Assembly (NCBI GenBank): GCA_047495785.1
Contig: JBLDXI010000042.1
Span: 248,001-312,000, forward strand
From: Lepidodermella squamata
Lineage: Eukaryota; Gastrotricha
Length of the DNA stretch: 64,000 bases
Reading direction: 5' to 3'
Every line of letters begins with the position of its first letter. Positions within the stretch are counted from its first letter, which is position 1. The position numbers and the translations under genes were made by a program. This document shows, piece by piece, positions 31,694 to 44,370 of the stretch. The notes beneath the pieces are model-generated. The model saw only the letters and a list, made by a program, of their open reading frames with translations, made no database searches and had not been told where the DNA came from.

Positions 31694-31998
31694 ATTTTAG
31701 ATACAGAAATTAGGCTGCTATCAATGCAGACTGTTAATATTATGGATATCAACGGCCTACTTTTTGCTTACCTGGTATATCCTATGTATAACCACGCTCA
31801 GAGCTCATCCATTCACCTGTCAAAAGAGCGGGGTTTCTTTTTGCCTTACAGCATGAAAGACTCAATGGGTGGTTTAGCAAATAGGTATATAATCCAAATG
31901 CTGCTCGTAATCCTTGCAGATGTATCAATCAGACAATTATTGAACAATATCAAATTAATGCCTGAAAAAAACTTGTAACTGCAACTGGCAACCGGAAC

Positions 31999-32149
31999 CA
32001 GTGTGCGAAATAGGATCCGGGAACTGAGGTGTTTTCTCGGTTTCTTCGACACCTAGCCGAAGAACCCTGTGGTTTTTCAGCATTCTTCTGGTTGGAGTAC
32101 CGGAGCTGAGGTGTCGCGAAACCCCAGCACCCCTGTACTTCGCACCCTG
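31999..32149. mobile_element. Small hAT-type MITE (151 bp)
   Basis: Ends CAGTGTGCGAAATA and its inverse TACTTCGCACCCTG. Exact 8-bp target duplication ACCGGAAC at 31991-31998 and 32150-32157. Same family as 40316-40458 and 49097-49255. Confidence 0.88.
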
Positions 32150-32157
32150 ACCGGAAC

Positions 32158-32831
32158 AGATTGTATAAATTTGTTCGGAAAATAGCATCGAAATCCCCGA
32201 AGTACTCGCATCTTTCCGCCGCGCGAAAAAACTTCCATGATTCATTTTCGAGATTTTAGTCGGTGTTTAGGCCAAAATACAACTGTTGCTTATCTCTGTC
32301 GAATATTGTTCAAAATTTTAAAGGGAGGAAACATGTTTACAAGCACTTCAAAGCGCTTTTGGTGTTAGTGTGTGTGTTAGCTATTTTACCTCAGATGGCG
32401 AAGAACATCCCTTGAACTCCTTTGAAATAATTCGAGCGAGAGCTCAATCGAGGGAGGAATGCGAGAACTTCGTTACGTCCAAAAACCAACAAAATTTAAG
32501 AAAGTTCACCTTTGAAGAAATATGAGTAACTTCCCAGCGGTTATCAATTTTTAAATGACCAGAGCTTCAAAATGGTTTGAGATAGCGGTCTGTATGTTTT
32601 AAATTCGTGTAGCCAACATCGAAAAGTAATGTTGCTCAAAAGGGCTCAAAAATCGCCTACCCCGCCTTGAAAAGCTTTATAAGATTATAATATCATTGCA
32701 TTGAGCATCAAGATCGATGGGAAGGAGTTAAATCTGTTATCGGATTATTATCTACTAAGTATGATTTATGATTCAGGTAAGAATTCACAAAACACCAGAC
32801 AGGACAGGTTGGTAGTTTTATTAGCATCGCT
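32158..32831. other. Intergenic stretch, nothing recognised
   Basis: No conserved frame, repeat end or promoter block was recognised here. It lies 3' of the next receptor gene. Confidence 0.4.
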
Positions 32832-35105
32832 TTAATTATGCGCAATCAAACGTCGGAACATGACTTCAGCTTTATCAGAGAATAACACGAAAACACTGGT
32901 CAGGCCCGAAATGGTCATACATGCGACTGATGCAACCATTTGCTGAGTTACAAGGGAATTTGTAGACACTACAATGATGAAAATCGCCCCGATGACCAGG
33001 GGCAGGTTGATGACGGAGGCCATTCGACAGCGCTTGATATCCGGCTCTTGAACTTTGGCAATGGGTATGGATAAGAGTACAGCAGCGCCTGCAGGAATTA
33101 GATCGACAGCCGCTAACGCCATCATGAACTTCACATTATCAACATCACTTGCTTCGCATAATTCAACGTAAAAATGGCGTAAAATGTCACGTTCTGCATC
33201 GTAATCGCTACGGACGTTGGTAAGACGTGATTCCATAGGATTTTCAATTAGCCACGTAGCTAATAATGTCACGCTGATAATTAGGAGGAGGACGGGCGCA
33301 AAATAAGCGAACAGTAATTGCAACCGCCTAGAGCCTTTTTTCTTCACCACTTTTTCAGCTTGGAACCTTGGAAATACTGAGAAGCTCGAATTGTTATGCG
33401 GCAAAACAGTCGTACGCTTGTTCGAAAAGACGTAAAAAGCTAACTTTCGGTAAAGAATCAAATGAACCACGATTGCTCCGATAACGAGGGAGCTATATTT
33501 CAGATTACAAGCCCTTGCTGAATGAACATTCAGAGCGAAAACGATAGAGGCCGTGTTGAGTAACGTGCAAGCCAAGGTAAAAATGATCCTATCGATTTCA
33601 AACTTCCAGATACAAGCTAGCATTTGGGCGAGGGTTGTTACCCCGCTGAAGACGCAAGCAAATATTAGAAAGCCATTTGGTACGTGGGTTAGTTCAATTT
33701 CCTCGCCTGGCCAATCAGCTGGGGGCTGCTTAGTCTCCGTGTACCAGACGTATGGCTCGAAACCTCGAACAACGTAGCTCGAGACATCACTCACGTTTTT
33801 TTTGTTCTGAGGTAGAATGATTTCGTAGCTGATACGGGCTCTATTTTCCTCTGGTATCCACTGGAAAATGTACTGAGGCTCCGAGTCCTGTTCCAGCCTA
33901 CTGGAATACTCGATAACGCCCTGTCGGAACCCGACGAACCTAACAGAGGCAGCACTGCTATTCGCGGCTTCCATAACTGTTTTCGGATAATTGTCGTAAT
34001 CTTTGAGAGACAGATTCTTCATGTTAAGGATCTTCTCGGCCCCATCTAGAGTTAGTATGGCTTGAAGATATTGATCGTGACAAAGGTACCGCTTTCCGTA
34101 GTTGGACAGGTTTCTCGCATTGGTAACTGCCTTATCGAGCATTTCGTCAAACTGTGTTGTGTCATACCCGAGACTGGTTTCTCCCGTGTTTTCGACCCCA
34201 AAGCTTGATCCTAACGATCCAATGAAAACTGTAGATTTATACTGTTGTTGCACAATGGCCCTGGTACACCCCTGATCGATGACTTCAGGACTTGTACTTA
34301 TATCCCCAAAGGCGCTACCACCCATGATGAAAACGTATCGCGATCCAGTTAAGCCGAAACTGTAGCTTTTGCAAAGAAAAAGCATAGCAGTAGACGGATC
34401 GGAAATTTCAAATACTATCACCCTTGCGCCTGAATTCTTTAAGCCCAATATCAAATCATCATTCAAGTCGAAAGCTGCATCGTAATGAACAACTTCTATG
34501 CCGTTTTTGACAGCCAGATGGTAGAAATAGGATGCAACGTGAAAGTTGACAACCGTAGAGCCGGCATTTGCTAATATCGCAATCTTCCGCCACCCACCTA
34601 GCGTTTTTATGAAATTTAGCCTAGGCAGGGCTAGCGCCTCTCCGGACGGACGTATGCGATAGAAATTTGGGAAAATTATTCGATTAGTGGTAAAAGAGGG
34701 AGATAGACAAACTGGGGCGATAGCAACTAAATTGAAATGGTGGACAATTTGCGCGAGAGATTTGCAACCAGCAGTGAAACCCCCTGCGATAACGACCGGA
34801 GACTTTACTGAGTTGTTAGCTGGCGGTTTCCTGTAGAATTCTATGACGCGCCGGGTTAGGAAAACACTTCCTGGTCCTTCGTCCTGGTTATTGGCGACCA
34901 AATCGTATCCGGGCAAAATGTCGTTTCGCTTGTTGACCATGTTGAACATCAGCTTTTGAACATGAGGGCAAACGTCACTAGCAGGATCGAGAGATTGAAT
35001 TATCGTGGTGCCGAAGAACATCTCCAACCTGGTGTTTTGCCCATAAACTGAATGCGCAATGAAAAGGGCGATAATCGCCGAAAATTGATAAATCGATGGT
35101 TTCAT
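32832..35105 (-). CDS. GABA-B-like class C receptor (intact)
   Basis: Seen: ATG at 35105, 757 aa, one exon. Signal peptide (SAIIALFIAHSVYG), flytrap domain with VNKRNDILPGYDL, GGWRKIAILAN and CHDQYLQAILTLDGAEKIL, several N-glycosylation sites (NNSVK, NLSNY, NVSD), then seven TM segments from about residue 470 with VDLIPAGAAVLLS in TM5 and a short basic tail. I chose the start by alignment with MKP...-type starts of the other copies; the frame is open 21 codons further. TATAAAA lies about 50 bp upstream. Its closest relative is 49624-51900, its counterpart in the second duplication block. Function as for the family. Confidence 0.9.
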   Translation of the reverse strand: MKPSIYQFSAIIALFIAHSVYGQNTRLEMFFGTTIIQSLDPASDVCPHVQKLMFNMVNKRNDILPGYDLVANNQDEGPGSVFLTRRVIEFYRKPPANNSVKSPVVIAGGFTAGCKSLAQIVHHFNLVAIAPVCLSPSFTTNRIIFPNFYRIRPSGEALALPRLNFIKTLGGWRKIAILANAGSTVVNFHVASYFYHLAVKNGIEVVHYDAAFDLNDDLILGLKNSGARVIVFEISDPSTAMLFLCKSYSFGLTGSRYVFIMGGSAFGDISTSPEVIDQGCTRAIVQQQYKSTVFIGSLGSSFGVENTGETSLGYDTTQFDEMLDKAVTNARNLSNYGKRYLCHDQYLQAILTLDGAEKILNMKNLSLKDYDNYPKTVMEAANSSAASVRFVGFRQGVIEYSSRLEQDSEPQYIFQWIPEENRARISYEIILPQNKKNVSDVSSYVVRGFEPYVWYTETKQPPADWPGEEIELTHVPNGFLIFACVFSGVTTLAQMLACIWKFEIDRIIFTLACTLLNTASIVFALNVHSARACNLKYSSLVIGAIVVHLILYRKLAFYVFSNKRTTVLPHNNSSFSVFPRFQAEKVVKKKGSRRLQLLFAYFAPVLLLIISVTLLATWLIENPMESRLTNVRSDYDAERDILRHFYVELCEASDVDNVKFMMALAAVDLIPAGAAVLLSIPIAKVQEPDIKRCRMASVINLPLVIGAIFIIVVSTNSLVTQQMVASVACMTISGLTSVFVLFSDKAEVMFRRLIAHN

Positions 35106-35200
35106 TATGCAAGAGTATGAAATGCGGATTATCTGAAACGCGCTCTTGATTTTATAGGGCAACCTCAAAATCCTACGTATTCATACCCTAACTGGTGTCG

Positions 35201-35227
35201 CATTACTGAATGCCGGCAAAGCTAATT
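35201..35227 (-). promoter_or_regulatory. Shared receptor promoter element, copy 3
   Basis: On the minus strand AATTAGCTTTGCCGGCATT and then CAGTAATG stand about 100-120 bp before the ATG, matching the proximal block of the other receptors. The distal AGTACGTGA block is absent here. Confidence 0.55.
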
Positions 35228-35889
35228 AATGAGGATTAATTAACTTACTGTCCGGGGTTCTCCCGGGGTATCACAATCCGTTCTTTTGCATGTTTATCGC
35301 TGGAGGGTAATCAAGCTCAGGACTGAGAATGCTCAGAGAACATGCTACACCATCGTCTCGCGAGCGAATAATTGGCGCTCTCTTATCCTCAGATCGATGT
35401 CCCCAAATACTTGAGAGCAGCAAAATTAGTGATAGTCCATAAAGAAATTCCTTTTGGGAACATTATGACGTCATATTTTTATATCTCAAGAATTATCTTG
35501 GTTTCACCTCGGTGGAAGAGGGAAAAGGAGAAAGACCATAATACAAAGACCGCGGTAGCAGTCTATGAGGTATTAGGTCTCGTATTGGGCTTTGGCTATT
35601 AATCTGCTCAATTTTTTATCGGTCGAAATTTGCTGCTTTAGTCACGCTGTCAGAAATGATTAGCCTGACTTTAGCCTCAAAGGAAAAACTATCCTAATAA
35701 TTAGGAATTATGCCCACATCTTGCATTTTTCATTTCGCCGATTTAAGTATTCCCCTGATTTCGTTGAAAGTCATTTGATAAATTGACGGGAATCTAAATA
35801 AGGCTAGTATTAATTATCCAGTTCAAGGTTCGTGTTGTTGTTCGATTTTAAGAAATCACGCTCAAAAGGCCCGGACTTTGATTTCCGAT

Positions 35890-36960
35890 ATTAGGTTCAT
35901 GACGTAACGCTAATCGCAGCTCTTGCCCTCAATTCAGCAGATCAAATTTTGTCGAACAAAAGCATGTCGCTTAAAGACTTTAGATCCCACCATAAGGCTG
36001 TCATTTCAGCAATCAAACAAGCTTTTGGGAAAATTGATATTCTTGGGCTTCGAAATTCTAGGATAAGGTTCAATGAAAACGGATCTTCTTTCAACAGTAT
36101 GCTGGTTAACATAAACTACTGGACGCCTAACGAAGGGTTTCGCTAGATCATCGCGATTGACTCTCAGAAGTGTTCTATTAGAAAGTTGGGTCAACAAATT
36201 CCGTGGCTTACTAGTAACGGTAGCCCTCCGTACTAGATACTTCCTACGATCCCCTTGGAGGCTGAAATATCGGTTCAAGTCATCAACCTCATTGTCAGTT
36301 TACTTCAAATCGCAGGCCTCATCTTAACATGGAGATTCCGGTCTTGCAATGAAAATTTCAAATTAAATGTTGCGGAATTATCGGTTGTATAGTGTTGAAC
36401 ATAGCTTCTTGCCTTTGCTTAAGCTTTAATATGCCTACTGTGATCGCGGCGTCTTCGTAGTTGGTTTAGCCTTCGTCTCTTGGGCAAGTAGGGTAAGAAT
36501 CGTAATTGTTGGTATTGTCATTTCCTCGAATATCTACGGCCTAGGCTCTACGATGGTTTTCTTCTTGATTCGAAATGCGAAGCGAATTTGGAGGAGGAAA
36601 AAGAGTGGAATGAAAGCCAGTATTGACGTGCGTGGACATCCTTGCCTGGCGTATATTTCGCGAGGTTTTTCTAGTAGGCCGGGAAAGCTTCAAAATTTTG
36701 CCGTTTTTCATAATAACGCAAATTGCCTGGCTGGTCAAAGCTCCTTTCGATTGCTTCTCAAAGCGATACCGGTTATGCCCTGAGTTTAATGTTTAATCAC
36801 AATGTGTGCCTGATACTCATCGATCTGGCGATTTATTTCATCACTTTGTTCGCTTTATCATCTTAAAAGATCCGTTGATGCGGCTTGAAGTTGTAGCAAC
36901 TCTCGGCCTGGTTTTATCAATATTGTCGAGAGCAGCGTGGATTCTACCTACCTTGCCTCT
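35890..36960 (+). pseudogene. Relic of a divergent GABA-B-like receptor
   Basis: Plus-strand translation gives LIAALALNSADQILSNKSMS followed by LKDFRSHHKAVISAI and GLRNSRIRFNENGSS, matching the flytrap C-terminal block (AILTLDGAEKILNMKNMSLKDY ... GFRQGVIEYS in neighbours), but more diverged. Then come broken TM-like pieces (LIVSLLQIAGLILTW; a basic MVFFLIRNAKRIWRR; VCLILIDLAIYFITLF) in changing frames with stops. No N-terminal half was found. A second, shorter copy is at 52495-53120. Confidence 0.6.
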
Positions 36961-37379
36961 GATTCGAGAAAGGATTTCAAATTGATCTTGGGTCAAGTTT
37001 TTGCAAAAAGGAATATGTGGACCGAATTCTTGGAATTCGTTGCAATATTCGGATTTTAATCATTCGAATCGTTTTTGCCCACGCATGAGCGAATACCATT
37101 TAAAACCCTTTATTCCTCGATTCAAAAATATCGATGAATGATGAATTTTCGCTCATAGCTATTCGTTCAGCTGTAACTGTGCGGCGAGTCATAAATTGAG
37201 GAATTAGGTAAGATTCGTAATATAACAATTGGGAACAGAATTTTACCTCTGCGTGGCACTATAATCAATAAAAATCACTGTATAAAACATGCTTATATGA
37301 TCATTGTTTACATATTTATTTTGATGAACATTTTCAATTACATTTAACTATGAATGTGCGAACAAGTGGCGAACAACCA

Positions 37380-39623
37380 TTACAGCTTTATCTGAAAATA
37401 GTACAAAAAACTGGTCAAACACGATATATTCATGCATGCGACTGATGCGACAATTTGCTGCGTCACATAAAAATTAGTTGACGCTACAACCATGAAAGTC
37501 GCCCCGATGACTAAGGGCAGGTTAATGAGCGACGCCGTGCGATAGCGTTTGATTTCCGGGTCTTTGACTTTAGCAATGGCTATGGATAAGAGAACTGCCG
37601 CGCCTGCAGGAATTAGGTCGACCGCCGCTAACGTCATCATGAACTTCAAATCATCAACATCACTTGCCTCGCATATTTCGACGAAGATATGGCGTAAAAT
37701 GTCACGTTCAGCCACGTACTCGTTAATGACGTTTTTGATACGTGATTTCATTACATTGCTGATGAGCCACGAAGCTAATGATGACAGGCTAATAATTAGG
37801 ACAAGGATGGGCGCAACAATAGCAAGGAGGATTTGCAACCTATTAGAGCCGCTCATCATCAACCGTTTTAATTCAGCTGGAAACCTACTTAGGGATTACT
37901 GCGTTGTTCTCATAATTGCAGAGCAAAAATGTGACGCGTCGCCTTGAAGTTACGAAAAAAGCCAATTTTCGATAAAGAATCAAATGAACGACGGTTGCTC
38001 CGATAGCAAGGAAAATAGACAAGGAAAATAGCAAGGAAAATTACAAACCACTGCAGAGTGAAAATTTAGGGCGAACAGGATTGAAGCTGCATTGAGCAAC
38101 AAGCAAGCTATAGTGAAGATTATCCTATCAACTTTCAACTTCGAGAACAAAGCCAGCAGTTGAGCGATGGTTGCTACCCCACTGAAAACGCATGCAAACA
38201 TGAGAAATGCATCTGGGACGTGAATTAGGTCGATTTCCTCGCCTGGCCAATCAGCTGGGGGCTGCTTAGTCTCTGTGTACCAGACGTGAGGCTCGATACT
38301 GCGAATAGCGTAACTCGAGATATCGTTCACGTTTGTGTTATTCGGTGGTAGAGTGATTTCGTAATTTATCCGTGCTCTATTCTCCTCTGGTATCCACTGG
38401 AAGATGTACTGAGGTTCCGAGTCTTGTTCAAGCCTAGGCGAATACTCGATTACGCCCTGCCTAAAGCCAACGAACCTACTAGAGGCAGCACTTTTATTCG
38501 CAGCGTCCATTACTATCTTAGGATAGTTGTCGTAATCTTTGAGAGATAGATTCTTCATCTTAAGAAGCTTCTCAGCTCCGTCCAGCGTTAGAATAGCCTG
38601 AAAGTACTGATCATGGCACAGGTATCGCCTTCCGTAGCCGGACATGTTCCTCGCATCGGGGACAGCTTTTTCAAGCATTTCGTCAAACTGCTTGGTGTCA
38701 TAGCCTAGACTGGTTTTCCCGGTATTTTCAACCCCAAAGCTGGACCATATTGATCCGATCGAAATAGTAGATTTATACTGTTGCAGCACAATGGCCTTGG
38801 TGCAACCCGGGGCGATAACGTCGGATTGTTTACTTACATTTCCATAGCTGAGCGCAGCCAAAATGAAAACATACCGAGGTCCAGTCAAACCGTACCTAAA
38901 ACATCTGCATAGAAACAGCATAGAACCCACGAAATCGGAAATCTCGTATACTATCACTCTTGCACCAGAACGTTTCAATCCGAACAAAAAGTCGCCGCTC
39001 AGGTCAAAAGTAGCATCATAATGCACAACTTCGATGCCATTCGTGACGGCCAGATCGTAGAAGTAGGATGCAACGTAAAAGTTGAGAATTGTAGAGCCGG
39101 CATTTGCTAATATCGCAATTTTTCGCCACCCACCAAGGTTTTTGATGAAATTAAGCCTAGGCAGGGCTAGCGCCTCTCCGGATAAACGGGTGCGATAGAA
39201 ATTCGGATACATTGCCCGGTTTGCGGTGAACGAGGGGGATAGACAAACGGGTGAAACGGCTACCAGATTTGTGTGGTGAAGAATTTGGGCCAGAGGTTTG
39301 CATCCAGCAGTGTAGCCTCCTGCGAAAACAACGGGCGACTTTACTGAGTTGTTAGCTGGCGGTTTCCTGTAGAACTCTATCACCCGCCGGGTTAGCAGAA
39401 AACTTCCTGGTCCTTCATCCTGGTTAAAGGCGACCAACTCATAACCTGGCAAGATGTCATTCCGTTTGTTGACTGTTTCGATCAGTAGATTTTGAACATG
39501 TGGACAAATGTCCCCGGCAGTATCGATAACTTGAATTGGCGTGGTGCCAAAAAACATCTCCAATTTGGTAGTTTCACCTTGTACTGAGTATACCAGGAAT
39601 AATGTAAAAAATGTTGATTTCAT
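37380..39623 (-). pseudogene. GABA-B-like class C receptor, multiply frameshifted
   Basis: Seen: ATG at 39623 with a shortened signal peptide (MKSTFFTLFLVYSVQG), an open flytrap domain and TM1-TM2 down to about 38040. There a small tandem duplication of TTTTCCTTGCTA breaks the frame before TM3. The region 37990-37860 has further lesions, including a stop before ICL2. The TM4-TM7 part reads again from 37862 to 37380, with a last shift near the C-terminus (ISCLTSFLYYF in place of ISGLTSVFVLF). Paired with 53348-55850 in the second duplication block. Confidence 0.85.
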
Positions 39624-39720
39624 TGTGGGAGTATAGATTGCTGAAAATCGCAAAAGAAATGTCGAGTTAATTGAGCACACGCTATGAACATTTACAGGAT
39701 TTACAGACGAAAGAGGGCGT

Positions 39721-39895
39721 CGAGTAACTGCACAGCGAGATACCTAATTACTTACCCCGATGCGTAGATTTGCAGTAAGAATTTCTGTAGATCCTGACTT
39801 TACGTCAGGTACCAGCATGCCGCCTAAATTAGGTGTATACATTTTTGCAATCATGGGTGTTAATTATATTCAGAAAACGTACATCATCACGTACT
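39721..39895 (-). promoter_or_regulatory. Shared receptor promoter elements, copy 4
   Basis: On the minus strand AGTACGTGA (39895-39887) lies 272 bp before the ATG, within a small palindrome (CACGTACTACGTG). TAATTAGGTATCTCGC and CAGTTACTCG (39750-39721) lie about 100-130 bp before it. Confidence 0.6.
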
Positions 39896-40315
39896 ACGTG
39901 AATATAGAATGGCCAATGCCCGAACGAGGACCTGAAATAAATGACAGCAGCCAACTAACCGTTCTCTATGATTGGTACTATATTATATGGTTTTAGTTAT
40001 AGAATTGATCTCTTCCATTTTTTCCAATCGATCGACAACAGCAACAACTTCGACAAAATTATTCAAAAATTCGCCAAAAATAGGAAAATCACCCGAACTG
40101 GCTGAACAAGGTTTGCTGGCATATTGAAATGACGGGCTATCGAATGACACCAAGCTCGAGGACGTGGGCCTTACAGTTGCTTAGATGCTGTTCAACAGAG
40201 GTGTTTTACTATCTCGAAAAGGTAAAGGCGGGTTTGGAATTTTTTATTGTTGCCTTCGGCAAATTCATTTTTTTCGGCACCACTCATCCAGTCGGGAAAA
40301 AGTAGACCTTGTCTT

Positions 40316-40458
40316 CAGTGAGCGAACCTCGAACCTCGATTCTCGAACTCGGGCCCTAATTTTATGACCAAAGGGTCCCACCTGTGGTTTTTTGGTGGTT
40401 TTTCCACTTCGGCACGATACACCTCATCCCCCCCCCCCCCCCCGTACTTCGCGCCCTG
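40316..40458. mobile_element. Small hAT-type MITE, degraded (143 bp)
   Basis: Ends CAGTGAGCGAACCTCG and TACTTCGCGCCCTG, same interior as 49097-49255 (CTGTGGTTTTTTGG, CACTTCGGC, a C-rich run). The flanks CTTGTCTT and CTTGGCTA are a decayed 8-bp duplication. It contains a run of sixteen C. Confidence 0.65.
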
Positions 40459-41043
40459 CTTGGCTAGACCTACTCGGCTTATTTTAAGTAGGCCCCAATC
40501 CTGTACGTAGTGTGGTACCAACTGTGGTACGTAGATCTAGCGGTACGGGATCAACAATTAAGCCACATGTCAGAATCGCTAGGCTTCAAATATTCAAATA
40601 GCTACTCAGCATTTAACATTTATTTATTAAAATGTATTAAATTTATTAAATATTAAATTAAATTTATTAAAAACTATGCGAAACAATTTGAAAATGGTTA
40701 TTGTCAGTCCAAAATCCTGAGTTATAATTTCTTCCTAATTAAATAGCAATTATTGATAATAAAAAAATATTATGCAGAGAGTGAGAGATCAGCTATTAGC
40801 TACTTAAACTATTAGGGTAAGGTTACCTAAATATGCATACAAAATTTCCTTTTTTTTCATTCCTTCAACGCTTGTCATTCCATAAGCATGAGGTTCTCCG
40901 GGCTCATATTGTGACCATAGACAGTCAGAACCCATTTCAGTAAGCTCAAAAAATCTCATGAGCCATTCCTCACCGTTAGGAAGTCATCGATGCTGAAAGT
41001 CAAAAAAGGCAAAAATTTGAAATCGCTCGAGGGTGCCATCAAT

Positions 41044-41120
41044 CTGCATAAAAGCTTCACTTCTGTCCCAAAAATTGAGCGAGTATTCAGTTTAGGTTCA
41101 GAAGTGAAGCTTTTATGCAG
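41044..41120. repeat. Perfect 22-bp hairpin
   Basis: CTGCATAAAAGCTTCACTTC plus TG (41044-41065) is repeated exactly in inverse at 41099-41120, with a 33-nt loop. No mobile-element ends surround it that I can see. Confidence 0.7.
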
Positions 41121-41229
41121 ATCAGGAAAAAATCACTCTGGGCGAGTTGTTATCTTAAAATATATGGAGGTATTCTGACATCTGATGAATCAACAAGGGA
41201 CTCAACAAACATTTTGCCCACGCCCCACC

Positions 41230-41770
41230 ATCCGGAAAAATTGTCAAAAAAGAAATGTTGTGTATTTCTCTAGATTGATGTCTTTCAAACTACGGGTGGT
41301 GCAATACTCACGGAAGGTGTAACACACAACTATGTTTTCCGTTAAATTGTGAAGCATTTTTAGGCTTATTCTGAGGCAAAAATGAAATAAAAGCGTTAGC
41401 TAAAGCTCGCTTCGGTCGCGAGTGGTTCATCGTTGAACCACTCGTTATGTTTCTTTCTCTATGGTTACAGCTTACAGTGGGGTCGCTAATATTTGTGGGA
41501 TCGCGGAAGGCTTGGAATAGGGCCGCAGAAGGTTAAAAGTCGGAGGAAAAATGTATCACTTCCAAAATTTATGGACAAGCCTGCCATTACACTATTTACA
41601 CTATTTTCAGCTCGAATTTTGAGAAATACCGCTATAGCTAAAGCTCGCTTCGCTCGCGTTGTTAAGTTATTTAGTATTTGGCTGGTTGATGACTAGATGA
41701 ATGTTGAATGTTGAATGTCATAGTTTTAGGAGGTTTTGAAGTATTTTTTCAAGATCTCGCTTCGCTCGCG
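41230..41770. repeat. Relic related to the hAT elements at 3479 and 44767
   Basis: It carries GCTAAAGCTCGCTTCG modules three times (about 41398, 41636, 41753), with the neighbouring phrase TTTTAGGCTTATTCTGAGG and AAAAGCG also found inside the other two hAT elements. The ends are not defined. Confidence 0.45.
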
Positions 41771-42200
41771 TTTTGGTTCTAAGTAATTCTCACCAATACA
41801 GCAAACAAGTATTTTTCCATCACTGATAGCTCCAGGATCCTTGAGCGCATGAAAATATAAGCCGGTACTCACTCATGCGGGATTTGTTCAAATTCATTCG
41901 ATTTAGCATTAACTTTGCGTACGGGCAGTATTTGAATCGACCCGAGCTCGGACAGGCAAAACACTGCTTTCAAGTCAGGGTAGGGCATGCCATAATGCGA
42001 ACGGGTGCGTTTCAGACTCGGGCCCCAACATAGCCTTGTTTCGAGGAAGTTGATTGGTAAATACATGTTGATCATGAATGACCATATTGACCTCGCGCAC
42101 TCAAAATGCTCTACTATAATATGAGTTCAATGGGTTCGCTAATGCTACTTGTCTGTGATGTTCTATCAAGGGATGGGACATCACGAATAAATCACGACTC

Positions 42201-42390
42201 AGTACGTGAGGGTGTAAGTATCTTTCTGAAAATTCGTCACGCGTCGCTCAATTAGCCACCATGATTGCATAAAAACATAATTTTGGGTGGATTTAGGTAA
42301 CCTGGCATGATGTCTAAATCAGAAAAACAGACAAGTTGTATATTTAGACTTCGCGGTATTCAGTCACACGACAACCTCGTGCGTCTACAC
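42201..42390 (+). promoter_or_regulatory. Shared receptor promoter elements, copy 5
   Basis: AGTACGTGA at 42201-42209 is 273 bp before the ATG. TTTAGACTTCGCGGTATTC (from 42343) and then AGTCACACGACAACC lie about 110-130 bp before it, followed by GTGCGTCTAC. TATAAAAAGG is at about 42420. Confidence 0.6.
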
Positions 42391-44370
42391 GCTTGCTACA
42401 TAATAACGAACTTCCTGCATATAAAAAGGGCAAACAAGTTTTTAAATCTCAGCATTTTATACTTTATCAAATAATGAAACCAACGTTTCCTCAATTCGCG
42501 ACATTTCTCGCTGTTTCCATGTTTTCAGTTTATGGGAAAAACACCAATTTGGAGATGTTTTTTGGCACCACCGTAATTCAAGTTCTCGATGCTCCTGGTG
42601 ACATTTGTCCACATGTTCAAAAGCTGATGATCGACATGGTCAACAAGCGGGACGACATCTTGCCCGGCTACGAGTTGGTCGCCTTCAACCAGGATGAAGG
42701 ACCAGGCAGTGTTCTGCTAGCCAAGCGTGTCATAGAATTCTACAGGAGACCGCCGGCTAACAATTCAGTAAAGTCGCCCGTTGTTTTCGCTGGAGGCTAC
42801 ACTGCGGGATGCAAATCTCTGGCCCAAATTCTTCACCACACCAATCTGGTCGCCATTTCCCCAGTTTGCCTGTCTCCCTTGTTCACTGCCAATCGAGTAT
42901 TGTATCCGAATTTCTATCGCATCCGTCCGTCTGGAGAGGCATTAGCACTGCCGAGACTGAATTTCATCAAAAAGCTCGGCAGGTGGCGTAAGATTGCGAT
43001 CCTTGCCAATGCCGCCACCTCGATTCTCAACTTTCACGTTGCTACCTACTTTTACGGTTTGGCCATCAAAAATAGCTTAGAAGTTGTTCGTTACGATGCT
43101 GCTTTCGACTTGAACGACGACTTGCTATACGGATTGAAAATTTCAGGTGCTAGAGTGATTGTATATGAAATTTCCGATGTCCCAAACGCCATGCTGTTTC
43201 TATGCAAATGCTTCAGTTACGGTTTGACTGGACAGCGGTACGTTTTCATCATGGCAAGCAACAGCTATGGGGATCTAAGTCTAAGACCCGACATTCTCGC
43301 CCCTGGGTGTACCAAGGCCATTATCATAGAACAGTATAAGTTCACGGTTTTCATCGGATCGGTATGGTCAAGCTTTGGGATCGAAAACACCGGGAAAACC
43401 AGTCTAGGCTACGACACAAAGCAGTTTGACGAACTGCTTGATGAGGCAGTTCCCAACGCGAGGAACATGTCCGGTTACGGAAAGCGTTACCTCTGCCACG
43501 ATCAGTACCTTCAAGCCATACTAACACTGGACGGGACTGAGAAGATTCTTAACATGAAGAACTTAACTCTTAAAGATTACGACAACAATCCTAAGATATT
43601 AATGGACGCTGCGAATAAAAGTGCTGCCTCTATTAGGTTCGTTGGCTTTAGGCAGGGCGTAATCGAGTATTCGCCCAGGCTTGAACAAGACTCGGAGCCT
43701 CAATACACCTTTCAGTGGATACCAGAGGAGAATACGGCACGGATAAACTATGAAATCGCTCTACTTCCCAATAAAACAAACGTGAGCGATATCTCGAGTT
43801 ACGCTATTCGCAGTATTGAGCCTCACGTCTGGTACACGGAGACTAAGCTACCCCCAGCTGATTCGCCAGGCGAAGAAACTGAGGCACTCCATGTGCCAGA
43901 TGCTTTTCTCATCTTTGCATGCGTCTTCAGTGGAATAGCAAGCCTCGCCCAACTGCTGGCTTTGTTCTCGAATTTGAAAATCGATAGGATCATCTTCACT
44001 ATAGCTTGCATGTTGCTCAACGCAGCTTCAATCCTGTTCGCCCTAAATGTTCATTCTGCAGCGGTTTGTAATGCGAGGTACATTTTCCTTGTTATCGGAG
44101 CAACCGTCGTTCATTTGCTTATTTATCGAAAGTTGGCTTTGTTCGTGACTTCAAAGCGACGCGCAACTATTTTGTCCTATAATTTGAAAATGAATGTATT
44201 TCCTAGATTGCCGTCTGATGCATCAAAACGGCATCTGAAGAAGAGAGGCTCTTCGCGATTGCAATTACTGTTCGCTAATGTTGCTCCTATCCTTGTCCTT
44301 ATCGTTACTTTATCATTATTAGCTGTGTGGCTGCTCCTAAATCCAATGGAATCACATATTAATGAAAAAC

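Noticed and set aside
31664-31978. Plus-strand frame overlapping the start of the two-exon gene
   Set aside because: It overlaps the minus-strand gene and its promoter, has no domain, and part of it is a repeat also found at 46215-46300.
40430-40445. CRISPR-like or other array structure around the C run
   Set aside because: It is a single homopolymer inside a MITE; there is no spaced repeat array in the window.
41869-42075. Minus-strand frame with a protein-like composition
   Set aside because: No recognisable domain or convincing splice partners; it may be a stray exon but cannot be supported.
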